Origin: Oricola nitratireducens | GTDB lineage: Bacteria; Pseudomonadota; Alphaproteobacteria; Rhizobiales; Rhizobiaceae | NCBI RefSeq assembly: GCF_014904745.1 | Contig: NZ_JACZCS010000014.1 | Span: forward strand, 306,118-370,117 | Length of the DNA stretch: 64,000 bases | Reading direction: 5' to 3' | Shown: one piece after another, positions 34,842 to 44,771 of the stretch | Position numbering within the stretch: position 1 is the first letter of the stretch | How the letters are laid out: the number at the start of each line of letters is the position of its first letter | Notes under the pieces: model-generated | The model's database searches: none | What the model was told of the DNA's origin: nothing | What the model saw: only the letters and a program-made list of their open reading frames with translations | Position numbers and translations under genes: made by a program

Positions 34842-37800
34842 ATGCCCAAACGCACTGATATCGACACCGTCCTCATCATCGGCGCGGGGCCGATCGTCAT
34901 CGGGCAGGCCTGCGAGTTCGACTATTCCGGCACACAGGCGTGCAAGGCGCTGAAGGAGGAAGGCTACCGGATCGTCCTGGTCAACTCGAACCCGGCGACG
35001 ATCATGACCGATCCCGACCTCGCCGACGCCACCTATATCGAGCCGATCACGCCGGAAGTCGTCGCCAAGATCATCGCCAAGGAGCGCGGCGAGCGCCCGG
35101 ACGAGAAGATGGTGCTGCTGCCGACCATGGGCGGCCAGACCGCGCTCAACACGGCGCTGTCGCTGCAGGCGATGGGCGTGCTGGAAAAGCACGATGTCGA
35201 GATGATCGGCGCCAAGCCGGAGGCCATCGACAAGGCGGAAGACCGCAAGCTGTTCCGCGAGGCGATGGACCGGATCGGGCTGGAAAGCCCGCGCTCGGTT
35301 CTCGTCAACGCCTCCGACATCAAGGACGCCGACCGCAAGGCGCACGAGGCGAAGCGTGCCGCGCTCAAGGCGGAGCTGACGGGCGCGGAACTCGATTCCG
35401 CTCTCGAAAAGCTGGAGCAGGACTGGCGCGACGGCACCTCCGACCGCAAGCAGCGCTACATGAACCACGCCATGGGGCTTGCCGCCCAGGCACTGGAGGA
35501 AGTCGGCCTGCCGGCGATCATCCGTCCCTCGTTCACGCTCGGCGGCACCGGCGGCGGCATCGCCTATAACCGCGCCGAATTCTTCGATTTCGTCGAAAGC
35601 GGCCTCGACGCCTCGCCGACAACGGAAGTGCTGATCGACGAGAGCGTGCTCGGCTGGAAGGAATACGAGATGGAGGTGGTCCGCGATCATGCGGATAACT
35701 GCATCATCATCTGCTCGATCGAGAACGTCGATCCGATGGGCGTGCATACGGGCGATTCGATCACCATCGCCCCCGCCCTGACGCTGACCGACAAGGAATA
35801 CCAGATCATGCGCAACGCCTCGATCGCGGTGCTGCGCGAGATCGGGGTGGAAACCGGCGGCTCGAACGTGCAGTTCGCCGTCAATCCGGACAATGGCCGT
35901 CTCGTCGTCATCGAGATGAACCCGCGCGTGTCGCGCTCCTCGGCGCTGGCTTCGAAAGCCACGGGCTTCCCGATCGCCAAGGTCGCGGCGAAGCTCGCCG
36001 TCGGCTACACGCTGGACGAACTCGACAATGACATCACCGGCGGCGCGACTCCGGCCTCGTTCGAGCCGAGCATCGACTACATTGTCACCAAGATCCCGCG
36101 TTTCGCCTTCGAGAAGTTCCCCGGCGCCGAGCCGGTGCTGACCACGGCGATGAAATCGGTCGGCGAGGTGATGGCGATCGGGCGGACCTTCGCGGAATCG
36201 CTGCAAAAGGCGCTGCGCGGGCTCGAAACCGGGCTGACCGGCCTCGACGAGATCGAAATCCCCGGGCTTGGCGAAGGCGACGACAAGAACGCCATCCGCG
36301 CCGCCATCGGCACGCCGACGCCGGACCGGCTGCGCATGGTGGCGCAGGCCTTCCGTCTCGGTTTCACCATCGAGGAAGTCCATGCCGGCTGCCAGATCGA
36401 CCCGTGGTTCCTCGCCCAGTTCAAGGCGATCGTCGACATGGAGGCGCGCATCCGCGCCAACGGCCTGCCGCATGACGCCACCAACCTGCGGATGCTGAAG
36501 GCGATGGGCTTTTCCGACCAGCGGCTGGCGACGCTCGCCGGCAAATCGGAAAAGGACGTCGCGCAGCTGCGTCACGCGCTGGAAGTGCGCCCGGTCTTCA
36601 AGCGCATCGACACCTGCGCGGCCGAGTTCGCATCGCCGACGGCCTACATGTACTCAACCTACGAGACGCCGTTCGCCGGAACGCCCGCCAACGAGGCGGG
36701 GATTTCCGACCGCAAGAAGGTCGTTATTCTCGGCGGCGGGCCGAACCGCATCGGACAGGGCATCGAGTTCGATTATTGCTGCTGTCACGCCGCGTTTGCC
36801 CTCAGGGACGCCGGCTACGAAGCGATCATGATCAACTGCAACCCGGAAACGGTGTCGACCGACTACGACACGTCGGACCGGCTCTATTTCGAGCCGCTGA
36901 CGGCCGAGGACGTGCTGGAAATCCTGCGGCTGGAACAGTCGAAGGGCGAGTTGCTCGGCGTGATCGTGCAGTTCGGCGGCCAGACGCCGCTGAAGCTCGC
37001 CAACGCGCTGGAAAAGGCGGGTATCCCGATCCTCGGCACCTCGCCCGACATGATCGATCTCGCCGAGGACCGCGACCGGTTCCAGAAGCTCTTGATCAAG
37101 CTCGACCTGACGCAGCCGAAAAACGGCATCGCCTATTCGGTGGAACAGTCGCGCATGGTCGCCGCCTCGCTCGGCTATCCGCTGGTGGTGCGTCCGTCCT
37201 ATGTGCTCGGCGGCCGCGCGATGCAGATCATCCGCGACGACCAGGGGCTCGATTCCTATCTGCTCGGCACGGTGCCGGAACTGATCCCGGAAGACATCAA
37301 GGCGCGCTATCCGAACGACAAGACCGGCCAGATCAACACGCTGCTCGGCACCAACCCGCTGCTGTTCGACACCTATCTGACAGACGCGGTCGAGGTCGAT
37401 GTCGACTGCCTGTGCGACGGCACGGACGTCTTCGTCTCGGGCATCATGGAGCATATCGAGGAAGCCGGCATCCATTCCGGCGACAGCGCCTGCTCGCTGC
37501 CGGTGCACACGCTCGGGCCGGAGATCGTTGCCGAGATGGAGCGCCAGACCGTCGCGCTCGCCAAGGCGCTGAATGTCGGCGGCCTGATGAATGTGCAATA
37601 CGCCATCAAGGACGGCCAGGTCTACGTCCTGGAGGTCAATCCGCGCGCCTCGCGCACGGTGCCCTTCGTCGCCAAGACCATCGGCGTGCCGATCGCCAAG
37701 ATCGCCGCGCGCATCATGGCGGGCGAAAAACTCGATCCGGCGATCGCCAATTACGGCGAAAAGCGCGACATCAATTCGCTGAACCACATCGCGGTCAAGG

Positions 37801-38345
37801 AAGCGGTGTTCCCGTTCTCGAAATTCCCCGGCGTCGATACGCTGCTCGGGCCGGAAATGCGTTCGACCGGCGAGGTGATGGGCCTCGACCACGACTACGC
37901 GGTAGCGTTCGCCAAGGCGCAGCTCGGCGCGGGCGTCGAACTGCCGAAATCCGGCAACGTCTTCATCTCGGTCAAGGACAGCGACAAGGCGCGCATCCTG
38001 CCGACGGCGAAACTGTTCGCCGACCTCGGCTTCGGCGTCGTCGCAACCGGCGGCACGCAGCGCTTCCTCGCCGAAAACGGCGTGCCGGCAACCAAGATCA
38101 ACAAGGTGCTGGAAGGCCGCCCGCATATCGAGGACGCGATCCGCAACCGCCAGGTTCAGCTCGTCATCAACACGACGGAAGGCAAGAAGGCGTTCTCGGA
38201 TTCAAAGCCGTTGCGCCGCGCCGCGCTGATGAACAAGGTGCCCTATTTCACCACCATGGCGGGATCGGTCGCCTGCGGCGAGGCCATCCAGGCGATGCAG
38301 AAAGGCGAATTGCAGGTGCGGCCGCTGCAGAGCTATTTCGGGTAG
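34842..38345 (+). CDS. carB: carbamoyl-phosphate synthase large subunit
   Basis: Synthetase subunit making carbamoyl phosphate from bicarbonate, ammonia and two ATP. The 1167 residues hold two duplicated ATP-grasp halves ([18 protein letters not shown] in the first; [16 protein letters not shown] in the second) and a C-terminal MGS-like allosteric domain ([19 protein letters not shown]). Around residues 165-210 there is an extra charged helical insert ([20 protein letters not shown] and on) absent from the E. coli enzyme and usual in rhizobia. No obvious Shine-Dalgarno precedes the ATG; a leader hairpin lies just upstream. Confidence 0.98.
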   Translation: MPKRTDIDTVLIIGAGPIVIGQACEFDYSGTQACKALKEEGYRIVLVNSNPATIMTDPDLADATYIEPITPEVVAKIIAKERGERPDEKMVLLPTMGGQTALNTALSLQAMGVLEKHDVEMIGAKPEAIDKAEDRKLFREAMDRIGLESPRSVLVNASDIKDADRKAHEAKRAALKAELTGAELDSALEKLEQDWRDGTSDRKQRYMNHAMGLAAQALEEVGLPAIIRPSFTLGGTGGGIAYNRAEFFDFVESGLDASPTTEVLIDESVLGWKEYEMEVVRDHADNCIIICSIENVDPMGVHTGDSITIAPALTLTDKEYQIMRNASIAVLREIGVETGGSNVQFAVNPDNGRLVVIEMNPRVSRSSALASKATGFPIAKVAAKLAVGYTLDELDNDITGGATPASFEPSIDYIVTKIPRFAFEKFPGAEPVLTTAMKSVGEVMAIGRTFAESLQKALRGLETGLTGLDEIEIPGLGEGDDKNAIRAAIGTPTPDRLRMVAQAFRLGFTIEEVHAGCQIDPWFLAQFKAIVDMEARIRANGLPHDATNLRMLKAMGFSDQRLATLAGKSEKDVAQLRHALEVRPVFKRIDTCAAEFASPTAYMYSTYETPFAGTPANEAGISDRKKVVILGGGPNRIGQGIEFDYCCCHAAFALRDAGYEAIMINCNPETVSTDYDTSDRLYFEPLTAEDVLEILRLEQSKGELLGVIVQFGGQTPLKLANALEKAGIPILGTSPDMIDLAEDRDRFQKLLIKLDLTQPKNGIAYSVEQSRMVAASLGYPLVVRPSYVLGGRAMQIIRDDQGLDSYLLGTVPELIPEDIKARYPNDKTGQINTLLGTNPLLFDTYLTDAVEVDVDCLCDGTDVFVSGIMEHIEEAGIHSGDSACSLPVHTLGPEIVAEMERQTVALAKALNVGGLMNVQYAIKDGQVYVLEVNPRASRTVPFVAKTIGVPIAKIAARIMAGEKLDPAIANYGEKRDINSLNHIAVKEAVFPFSKFPGVDTLLGPEMRSTGEVMGLDHDYAVAFAKAQLGAGVELPKSGNVFISVKDSDKARILPTAKLFADLGFGVVATGGTQRFLAENGVPATKINKVLEGRPHIEDAIRNRQVQLVINTTEGKKAFSDSKPLRRAALMNKVPYFTTMAGSVACGEAIQAMQKGELQVRPLQSYFG

Positions 38346-38448
38346 GCGGTTCCCTCCCTCCCCGTGCCGTTAAGCACGACGGCGCGGACCTGTTTTCATC
38401 GGACGCTGCGTCAACTATCCTCGTCGCGGGGGTGACAGGAGACCGGCC

Positions 38449-39660
38449 ATGCCGAAAAACATCGTCATCCTGTGCGACGGCACCTCCAACCAGATCGAGG
38501 AGCAACGCACCAACATTCTTCGCCTCTATGGTTGCCTGAGGAAGAACGATCGCCAGATCGTCTTCTACGATCCCGGCGTCGGGACCTTCGGCGGCGCCAA
38601 TGACTGGCTGCGCTGGAGCCGGCGGGCGAAGGAGGTCTGGGGTCTGGCTACAGGCTGGGGCCTCGACCAGAACGTCAAGGAAGCCTATCGCTTTCTGGTC
38701 GAACATTTCGATCCGGGCCGGGCCGCGACCAAGACCCGGCCCAAAATCGAGCAGGACGACATCTATATTTTCGGCTTTTCGCGCGGCGCCTATACGGCGC
38801 GGGTGCTGGCCGGCTTCATCCACGCCTTCGGCATCATGGACAAGACGCAGCTCAACCTGCTCGACTACGCCTACCGCACCTACAAGGGGATCAGCGATTT
38901 CGAAGGCAAGGACGGCGACGATCCCAACGCCGCCTTCCGCACCATGCGGCTCTACGAACGCGCGCTGACGCCGCTCAGGCCGGCGATCAAGGCGCTCGGC
39001 CTGTTCGACACGGTCAGTTCGGTGATCGAGATGGGAAAGTGGCGGCCGCAGCTGAAAACCCACCCCTTCACCAAGACGAACCCGAGCGTCGCGCATGTGC
39101 GCCATGCGGTGGCCATCGACGAACGGCGCACGATGTTCAATCCGCAGCTGTGGCCGGCGGGCGGCGAATATTGGGGCAGCCCGTTCCGGCCGCGCAAGAA
39201 GGAAGACATCAAGCCGCAGGACGTCAAGGAAGTGTGGTTCTCCGGCGTGCATGGCGATGTTGGCGGCGGCTACCCGGAAGCGGTCAGCGCGCAGGCGAAG
39301 ATCCCGCTGATCTGGATGATCCGCGAGATGGAGGCAATCGGCCTCAAGGTCTTCGAACCGACAGTGAAGAAGATCGTGCTCGGCGAGAACCTGGACTATC
39401 CCGATTACATCAAGCCGGGGGTCGGCCAGCCGATCAACGACTCGATGACGCTGATCTGGCCGCTGGTCGAATTCATCCCGCGCCGCATTCCGTCGACGTC
39501 GTTCCGGATGAAAGGAAAAAAGGGCTGGTACATCCCCCGTTTCGACCACCGCCTGATCGCAGACGACGCGACGGTGCACGAGACGGTCCACGAGCGCATC
39601 GAGATCGACCTGACCTACCGGCCGCCGAATCTGCCCCCCGGATCGCCGGCGGATAATTGA
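38449..39660 (+). CDS. DUF2235 domain alpha/beta-hydrolase-like protein
   Basis: Protein of 403 aa of the family that includes T6SS Tle1-type phospholipases. It begins KNIVILCDGTSNQIEEQRTN, carries the nucleophile elbow FGFSRGAYTARVLAG (Ser about 111), and WFSGVHGDVGGGYPE with the likely catalytic aspartate and histidine. There is no signal peptide. No VgrG, Hcp or immunity gene is nearby, so a housekeeping or unknown lipase-like role is as likely as an effector role. GGAGA lies 6 bp before the ATG. Confidence 0.9.
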   Translation: MPKNIVILCDGTSNQIEEQRTNILRLYGCLRKNDRQIVFYDPGVGTFGGANDWLRWSRRAKEVWGLATGWGLDQNVKEAYRFLVEHFDPGRAATKTRPKIEQDDIYIFGFSRGAYTARVLAGFIHAFGIMDKTQLNLLDYAYRTYKGISDFEGKDGDDPNAAFRTMRLYERALTPLRPAIKALGLFDTVSSVIEMGKWRPQLKTHPFTKTNPSVAHVRHAVAIDERRTMFNPQLWPAGGEYWGSPFRPRKKEDIKPQDVKEVWFSGVHGDVGGGYPEAVSAQAKIPLIWMIREMEAIGLKVFEPTVKKIVLGENLDYPDYIKPGVGQPINDSMTLIWPLVEFIPRRIPSTSFRMKGKKGWYIPRFDHRLIADDATVHETVHERIEIDLTYRPPNLPPGSPADN

Positions 39661-39661
39661 C

Positions 39662-39691
39662 GCGCATGGTATATGCGCATACCATTTGCGC
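39662..39691. promoter_or_regulatory. ccdAB operator palindrome
   Basis: ATGGTAT (39666-39672), ATGCGC spacer, ATACCAT (39679-39685): perfect 7-bp arms, extended on both sides by GCGC/GCGC with one extra base on the right. It starts 5 bp before... the antitoxin start codon region (ATG at 39692) and directly follows the DUF2235 stop. It fits autoregulation by a CcdA ribbon-helix-helix dimer. Confidence 0.65.
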
Positions 39692-39931
39692 ATGACCGCC
39701 ACATCCTCGTCCCGGCGCAAAGCCACCAATCTGTCCGTTCCCGCCGACCTCCTCGCGGAGGCAAAAGCCTTGGACATCAATGTCTCTCGGGCGGCGGAAA
39801 CCGGGATCGCGCAAGCGATTGCCGATGAAAAGGCGCGGCGCTGGCGGGAGGAAAACGCAAAGGCAATCGAGGCGGCCAACGCTTTCGTGGATGCCAACGG
39901 ACTACCGCTCGCACGCTACCGCCAATTCTGA
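39692..39931 (+). CDS. ccdA: CcdA family antitoxin
   Basis: Antitoxin of 79 aa. The N-terminal half RRKATNLSVPADLLAEAKALDINVSRAAETGI is the ribbon-helix-helix DNA-binding part, and the C-terminal half RRWREENAKAIEAANAFVDANGLPL is the CcdB-binding segment, ending RYRQF. It should neutralise CcdB and repress its own operon at the palindrome just upstream. The toxin gene starts 1 bp after its stop codon. The ATG at 39692 is used; a TTG two codons earlier is also in frame. Confidence 0.92.
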   Translation: MTATSSSRRKATNLSVPADLLAEAKALDINVSRAAETGIAQAIADEKARRWREENAKAIEAANAFVDANGLPLARYRQF

Positions 39932-39932
39932 C

Positions 39933-40229
39933 ATGGCGCGTTACGACATCCATACAAATCCGAATGGCGGTTATCTTCTCGATGTCCAGGCAGACATTCT
40001 CGACCAGCTCAACACACGCGTCGTCGTCCCGCTGCTGCCCGCCGACGAAGCGCCGCCGCCCGCCGCACGACTCAATCCGGTGTTCGATCTCGACGGCGGC
40101 CGATTTGTCATGGTGACGCAATATCTCGCGGCCGTACCGTTGGCACTTCTTAAGAAACCGGAGGGCAATCTTTCGGCCGACCACGATCGGATCGTCGCGG
40201 CCCTGGACATGGTTTTCCAGGGTTTCTAG
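39933..40229 (+). CDS. ccdB: CcdB family toxin
   Basis: Gyrase-targeting toxin family protein of 98 aa. The sequence MARYDIHTNPNGGYLLDVQADILDQ, VVPLLPAD, LNPVFDLDGGRFVMVTQYLAAVPL and the C-terminal LDMVFQGF align with the CcdB fold. In F-plasmid CcdB the last three residues W-G-I are required to poison gyrase; here the end is Q-G-F, so activity on gyrase is uncertain. It is coupled to ccdA with a 1-bp gap. Chromosomal location makes a stabilisation or stress role plausible. Confidence 0.88.
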   Translation: MARYDIHTNPNGGYLLDVQADILDQLNTRVVVPLLPADEAPPPAARLNPVFDLDGGRFVMVTQYLAAVPLALLKKPEGNLSADHDRIVAALDMVFQGF

Positions 40230-40407
40230 CCGCCGGCAGGCAAATACCGTTCAAAAGCAACACCCTTTCCAAGGCTCCTGAATCGCATTATAGTCCGTGG
40301 CGAACTCACGAAGCGGTTCCTGAGCGTGCGCTCCGGGGGCCGTTTTATTTTGTGCCGCTCCGGGCGGCAAACGAGATTTTCGGGGCCAAGAGAAGAGGAT
40401 AGGCCGA
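40230..40407 (+). promoter_or_regulatory. greA upstream and leader region
   Basis: Contains a possible -10 (TTATAG, 40288-40293) and a leader with a GCCGC-TCCGG-GCGGC hairpin (40354-40368), preceded by a second CGCTCCGGGGG copy (40329-40339) and a T-rich stretch between. greA genes elsewhere have regulatory leaders; whether this one acts so is unknown. Confidence 0.35.
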
Positions 40408-40881
40408 ATGGATAAAGCGCCTATGACCGCAAACGGATTTGCGCAGCTGAAGGAAGAGCTGCGCTGGCGCCAGCAGGAAGAACGCCCGCGCATCATCGAG
40501 GCAATCTCGGAGGCACGCGCGCATGGCGACCTGTCGGAAAACGCGGAATATCACGCCGCCAAGGAAGCGCAATCGCACAATGAGGGCCGCATCGGCGAGC
40601 TGGAAGACCTGATCAGCCGCGCCGAGGTCATCGACATTTCGAAGCTGTCCGGGACGAAGGTGAAATTCGGCGCGACGGTGACGCTGGCCGACGAAGACAC
40701 CGACGCGGAAAAGGTCTACCAGATCGTCGGCGACCAGGAAGCCGACGTGAAGGCCGGACGGATCTCGATTTCCTCGCCCATCGCGCGCGCGCTGATCGGC
40801 AAGGAGGAAGGCGATTCCGTCGAGGTCCAGGCTCCCGGTGGCGCACACGGATACGAGATCGTCAGCGTCAAGTTCATCTGA
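40408..40881 (+). CDS. greA: transcription elongation factor GreA
   Basis: Rescues backtracked RNA polymerase by stimulating cleavage of the nascent transcript. The 157 residues show the N-terminal coiled coil with the acidic tip [24 protein letters not shown] and the C-terminal FKBP-like domain ([33 protein letters not shown]), both complete. AGAGGA precedes the start. Its place after carB (with ccdAB and DUF2235 inserted between) and before lpcC is a rhizobial order. Confidence 0.97.
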   Translation: MDKAPMTANGFAQLKEELRWRQQEERPRIIEAISEARAHGDLSENAEYHAAKEAQSHNEGRIGELEDLISRAEVIDISKLSGTKVKFGATVTLADEDTDAEKVYQIVGDQEADVKAGRISISSPIARALIGKEEGDSVEVQAPGGAHGYEIVSVKFI

Positions 40882-40917
40882 CGCGAAGACATCGTCAAGG
40901 AGAGGCCACTCTCGACA

Positions 40918-42009
40918 ATGGCGCAACGCTCAAGCGGACATGCGGCCATATCAGGCTTGCCGGACGTCATCGCACCGAATTTCAAGATGCGCCTGTCCGG
41001 CGTCACCTCGACCATCGTTCAACTCATCCCGGCGCAACGCGCCGCCGGGTTGAGCATCGCCGCCTTCGGGCCGGGATTGCCGGCCTCCGTCGCGCGGATG
41101 GGTTACGGCGATCTGGTGCGGCTGTGGACACGTCCGGCCCGGCGGCGCTTCCGCGTCTGGCACGCGCGCCGAAACGTCGAGATGATCGGCGGGCTGATCC
41201 TGCGCGACGTGTTGCGCATGCCGCTCAGGATCGTCTTCACCTCCGCCTCGCAGCGAAAACACAAGGCCCTCACGAAATGGCTGATCGCGCGCATGGACGC
41301 GGTGATCTCCACCTCGCACAAGACGGCGGCCTATCTGGAACGCCCGTCCACCGTCATCCATCACGGCATCGATCTCGACCGGTTCAGCCCGCCCGGTAAC
41401 CGCGCGGACGCCAAGCGCGCCGTCGGGCTTCCCGCCAACAAGAAGATCGTTGGCTGCTTCGGGCGCATCCGCCACCAGAAGGGCACCGACCTGTTCGCCG
41501 ACGCGCTTGTCGAACCGCTGCGCGTGCATCCGGACTGGATCGCGATCATCGCCGGGCGGACGACGCCAGAGCACAAGGCCTTCGAGGCGGAGCTGCGCCA
41601 GCGCATCGACCGCGCCGGGCTCGCCGACCGCATCCTGTTTGTCGGCGAGCATCGCGACATCGAGCGCTGGTACCGCGCGCTCGATCTCTTCATCGCGCCG
41701 CAGCGCTGGGAAGGGTTCGGCCTGACGCCGCTGGAGGCGATGGCTTGCGGTGTCCCGGTCATCGCGACGGATGTGGGCGCGTTTTCGGAATTGATCGCGG
41801 AGGGCGAGACGGGCCATATTCTTGCCGATCTCGAACCCTCCACCATGCGGGACGTAGCCGAACGGATGATGTGTGACGACGACCTGCGGTCGACACTAGG
41901 AGCCAATGCGCGGCGTCACGTGGAAAAGGCGTTTTCGCTGGACAGGGAGGTCCGCCAGCTGGGCCTGGTCTATGACAGCGTCGCGCCGGTCACCGACGAT
42001 GCCGGTTAA
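40918..42009 (+). CDS. lpcC: LPS core mannosyltransferase, LpcC-like (GT4 family)
   Basis: Cytoplasmic-face glycosyltransferase of 363 aa. Diagnostic for the rhizobial LpcC group is DVIAPNFKMRLSGVTSTIVQL at the N-terminus with VWHARRNVEMIGGL. The GT-B donor domain has GCFGRIRHQKGTDLF and the EGFGLTPLEAMACGVPVIATD motif (EX7E). LpcC transfers mannose from GDP-mannose to Kdo in the rhizobial LPS inner core; the assignment rests on recalled family similarity. It starts 37 bp after greA, and its stop overlaps the start of the next gene. Confidence 0.85.
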   Translation: MAQRSSGHAAISGLPDVIAPNFKMRLSGVTSTIVQLIPAQRAAGLSIAAFGPGLPASVARMGYGDLVRLWTRPARRRFRVWHARRNVEMIGGLILRDVLRMPLRIVFTSASQRKHKALTKWLIARMDAVISTSHKTAAYLERPSTVIHHGIDLDRFSPPGNRADAKRAVGLPANKKIVGCFGRIRHQKGTDLFADALVEPLRVHPDWIAIIAGRTTPEHKAFEAELRQRIDRAGLADRILFVGEHRDIERWYRALDLFIAPQRWEGFGLTPLEAMACGVPVIATDVGAFSELIAEGETGHILADLEPSTMRDVAERMMCDDDLRSTLGANARRHVEKAFSLDREVRQLGLVYDSVAPVTDDAG

Positions 42010-43210
42010 GCCGATGGATACCCGCTTCGTCGCCATATCGACCGGCAACACACAGCCTTTGCTGAACGCTCTCGGCGGGTATTGCGATGCGATCAGGCTC
42101 GGGCGCGGCGCGGCGGGACCGGGCGTCGACCTTACGCCGGATCTGGTCCGCGAACTCGATGCCATCGCCGAACGCAACGTGACGCGGCGGCGGATCCGCT
42201 ATCCGAAACTGTTCGGCAACAAGATCGTCGCGGCCGCCTACCGGTGCGGACGCCGGCGCCGCGCCCGGCAGGTATTCCGCCAAATCCATCGGACGCTTGC
42301 GGCCGATACGTCGCGCACCGTGCTCGTCTTCAACGGCTATCTCGCACCGAACGCCCTGCTCGCGCTCGCCGCCGAAACATTGTCGATGCCTCGGCTGTTT
42401 ATCGAAAACGGCTTCTATCCCGGCACGATGCAGTGCGACCCGCAGGGGATCAACGCGCTCTCCACGCTACCGCGCGACGGCGCCTTTTATGACGGGCTTT
42501 CCGAAGACATGCTCGGAGACGGCTGGCCGGAGGACTTCGAGATCCGCAAATCAAAACTCAGGGACGGCAACGTGCCGGCCGCCACGGACGATCTTCCGGA
42601 GGCCTATGTCTTCGTGCCGTTTCAGGTGCCAAGCGACATGCAGATCCTGGCGCTGTCGCCTTGGATCGGCAGCATGGTGCAGCTTCACGCCGAAATCGCC
42701 GCACTGGCCGAAGCGTTTCCGGACCGGCATTTTGTCATCAAGGAGCATCCGAGTTTTCCCCTGAGTATTCAGGATGTTGTCCCGTCTCACTCACGCATCC
42801 GTTTCGCCAATGCCGCGAACACCCGCGCGCTGATCGAAGGCGCCGATGCCGTCATCACGGTCAATTCCACGGTCGGTCTGGAGGCGCTGACCCTGGCGAA
42901 AAAGGTCATCACGCTCGGCGAGGCGCATTACAACATTCCCGGCCTTGTCCTGCATGCGCCCGACCGGGCGGCGCTGCATGCCGCGGTCGCGGAACTGGAT
43001 CGCTGGGAGCCCGACGACACCCGGCGCCGCCGCTTCATCCGTTTCGTCTACAACCGGTTTCTGGTGCCGTTGTCGCGAACCGATCCGGACGACAGCGCGC
43101 TGGCCATCCTGCAGATCCGGGCGGCGGGAGGCGACGCCTATTCGCAGGCGCTTGCCGGTTCCGCGCACAACCGGGCGGGTGACATCGAGGCCGGTGCAGC
43201 CCGCCAATGA
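41999..43210 (+). CDS. capsular polysaccharide export/synthesis protein, LipB/KpsS-like
   Basis: Protein of 403 aa starting at an ATG that overlaps the lpcC stop by 11 bp (an ATG at 42014 is the alternative). The fold looks GT-B-like: VLVFNGYLAPNALLALAA, RLFIENGFYPGTMQCDPQGIN, AYVFVPFQVPSDMQIL, FVIKEHPSFPLSIQ and the phosphate-binding-like DAVITVNSTVGLEAL. These are hallmarks of the Capsule_synth (KpsS/LipB) family, which acts in the beta-Kdo linkage of capsules. It probably adds a Kdo-like residue or processes the surface glycan. It couples to the GT25 gene by ATGA. Confidence 0.8.
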   Translation: MPVKPMDTRFVAISTGNTQPLLNALGGYCDAIRLGRGAAGPGVDLTPDLVRELDAIAERNVTRRRIRYPKLFGNKIVAAAYRCGRRRRARQVFRQIHRTLAADTSRTVLVFNGYLAPNALLALAAETLSMPRLFIENGFYPGTMQCDPQGINALSTLPRDGAFYDGLSEDMLGDGWPEDFEIRKSKLRDGNVPAATDDLPEAYVFVPFQVPSDMQILALSPWIGSMVQLHAEIAALAEAFPDRHFVIKEHPSFPLSIQDVVPSHSRIRFANAANTRALIEGADAVITVNSTVGLEALTLAKKVITLGEAHYNIPGLVLHAPDRAALHAAVAELDRWEPDDTRRRRFIRFVYNRFLVPLSRTDPDDSALAILQIRAAGGDAYSQALAGSAHNRAGDIEAGAARQ

Positions 43211-44004
43211 AAACCTATTTCATCAATCTCGACCGGTCGCCCGACCGCCTCGACTACATGACGCGCACGCTCGACGGGCTCGGGCTCGACCATGAACGGG
43301 TCGCCGCCGTCGACGGGCAGGCGCTGTCGGAGGCCGAGATTGCAAGACACTACCACTACGCTCCCGGTACGCAACGGCTCGACCGCGGCTCAATCGCCTG
43401 TTTTCTCAGCCACCGCGCGGCATGGCGAAGGATTGCCGGCCAGGACGATCCGCTGGCCCTGATCCTCGAGGACGACATCATTTTCGGCGAGAACGCGCGC
43501 GCGATCCTGTCGAGAACCGACTGGATACCGGCCGACGCCGAAATTATTCGCCTCGAAACGTTTCGCCGCCATACGGTCTACGACCGCACTCCGGTCGCCG
43601 AAATCGACGGCAGGGCTCTTGTCCGGCTCCGCCACATCCACCTTGGCGGCGGCGCCTATATCCTCACCAGGGCCGCCGCGGCGGCGCTTCTCGCCCGCAC
43701 CGAACAGTTCAGCTACGCGGTTGACTATGTGCTTTCCGATCCGCACTGCCCGGAATTCTGCGGCATGAATGTTTTGCAGATGGTTCCCGCGCTGTGCATC
43801 CAGAGCGCGCTGGCGCCGCAGAACGTGCGATTGGTCGAACTGCCCTCGATCTTGCAGGCGACGCGAAAGACGGTGTTTTCGCGGGGCATCAGGCGGTTCC
43901 TCGCCAAGACACACCGGGAACTCTCCAAGCAGCGCCTGATACTGACCGGGCGCCTGTTCGACCGGGTCCGCGGCCGGAGGACGGGGCGCATTCCGTTCAG
44001 GTAA
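43207..44004 (+). CDS. glycosyltransferase family 25 protein
   Basis: GT-A-like transferase of 265 aa. It has the GT25 pattern: YFINLDRSPDRLDYM at the start, RGSIACFLSHRAAWRRI, then LALILEDDIIFGEN with the ExD metal site, and HLGGGAYILTRAAAAALL. Family members add galactose or related sugars to LPS outer core. The C-terminus is highly basic. The ATGA overlap with the preceding gene shows translational coupling, so lpcC, the KpsS-like gene and this gene form one transcription unit. Confidence 0.9.
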   Translation: MKTYFINLDRSPDRLDYMTRTLDGLGLDHERVAAVDGQALSEAEIARHYHYAPGTQRLDRGSIACFLSHRAAWRRIAGQDDPLALILEDDIIFGENARAILSRTDWIPADAEIIRLETFRRHTVYDRTPVAEIDGRALVRLRHIHLGGGAYILTRAAAAALLARTEQFSYAVDYVLSDPHCPEFCGMNVLQMVPALCIQSALAPQNVRLVELPSILQATRKTVFSRGIRRFLAKTHRELSKQRLILTGRLFDRVRGRRTGRIPFR

Positions 44005-44152
44005 CGGCATATTCCTCTGCGGAAAGGCGGGAAGAACAACAGGATTCCGCTTTTCAAATCGGCGTGTGATATGGGAACTTCACGCAACGCAAGACGCCAT
44101 CCGGCCGAAGAGCCCCGGCGAAACGAAAACCGCTCACCAAGAGGTGCAATCC

Positions 44153-44758
44153 ATGGGCCTGACCCGCACAATCAAACGCATTTTCTTCGGTTTCGACGAT
44201 GGTGTGCAGAAACGCGGCATAGAGGAACGTGGCGATCTCGACGCCGAATACTATCAGGGACTGCACGACAAGAACTCCGCCTATCAGACGAACAACTGGC
44301 TCGTCGACCAGCAGCAACTGATGACGCTCATCGCCGGCAAGACCGTGCTTGAGCTCGGATGCGGAAACGGACGGTTCACGTCGAAGGCCGCGGAAACGGC
44401 GGCACAGGTCTACGGCGTCGACTGGGCGAGAAGCCCGCAATTCGACGACAGCCCCGAAAACGTGACCTTCATCCAGGCGGACGCCCTGACGGCAACACTG
44501 CCTTCGGCTGATGTCGCCTGCTCCGGCGACGTGCTGGAGCATTTCAAACCGGAAGACGTCCCGGGACTGGTCAAGAAACTGCATAACTGCGCGACCGTGA
44601 ACTATCACGTCATCGCCTGCTACGACGACAAGCACAGCCATCTGACAGTCATGCCGAAGGAATGGTGGCTCGGCCAGTTCGCGGCTCACGATCCGAAATA
44701 TCGCCTGCTGAACGACGGATCCGAGAAACGTGCAATCGCGATCGTGTCCAATGCCTAG
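44153..44758 (+). CDS. class I SAM-dependent methyltransferase
   Basis: Protein of 201 aa started at 44153, with AAGAGG 8 bp upstream. The SAM-binding motif I is clear (GKTVLELGCGNGRFTSKAAET), followed by YGVDWARSPQF and a motif-III-like VACSGDVLEHFKPEDVPGLVKKLH. CHVIACYDDKHSHLTVMPKEWW-like histidines follow near the end. The N-terminus is FFGFDDGVQKRGIEERGD. It lies in a surface-glycan block, so the likely acceptor is a sugar or lipid-linked glycan. A 148-bp gap before it may carry its own promoter. Confidence 0.85.
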   Translation: MGLTRTIKRIFFGFDDGVQKRGIEERGDLDAEYYQGLHDKNSAYQTNNWLVDQQQLMTLIAGKTVLELGCGNGRFTSKAAETAAQVYGVDWARSPQFDDSPENVTFIQADALTATLPSADVACSGDVLEHFKPEDVPGLVKKLHNCATVNYHVIACYDDKHSHLTVMPKEWWLGQFAAHDPKYRLLNDGSEKRAIAIVSNA

Positions 44759-44771
44759 GTCCTGACCCTGA

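Noticed and set aside
38449..39660. DUF2235 protein as a type VI secretion effector
   Set aside because: No VgrG, PAAR, Hcp or immunity gene is nearby, and the neighbours are carB and a ccdAB pair; the effector role is not supported.
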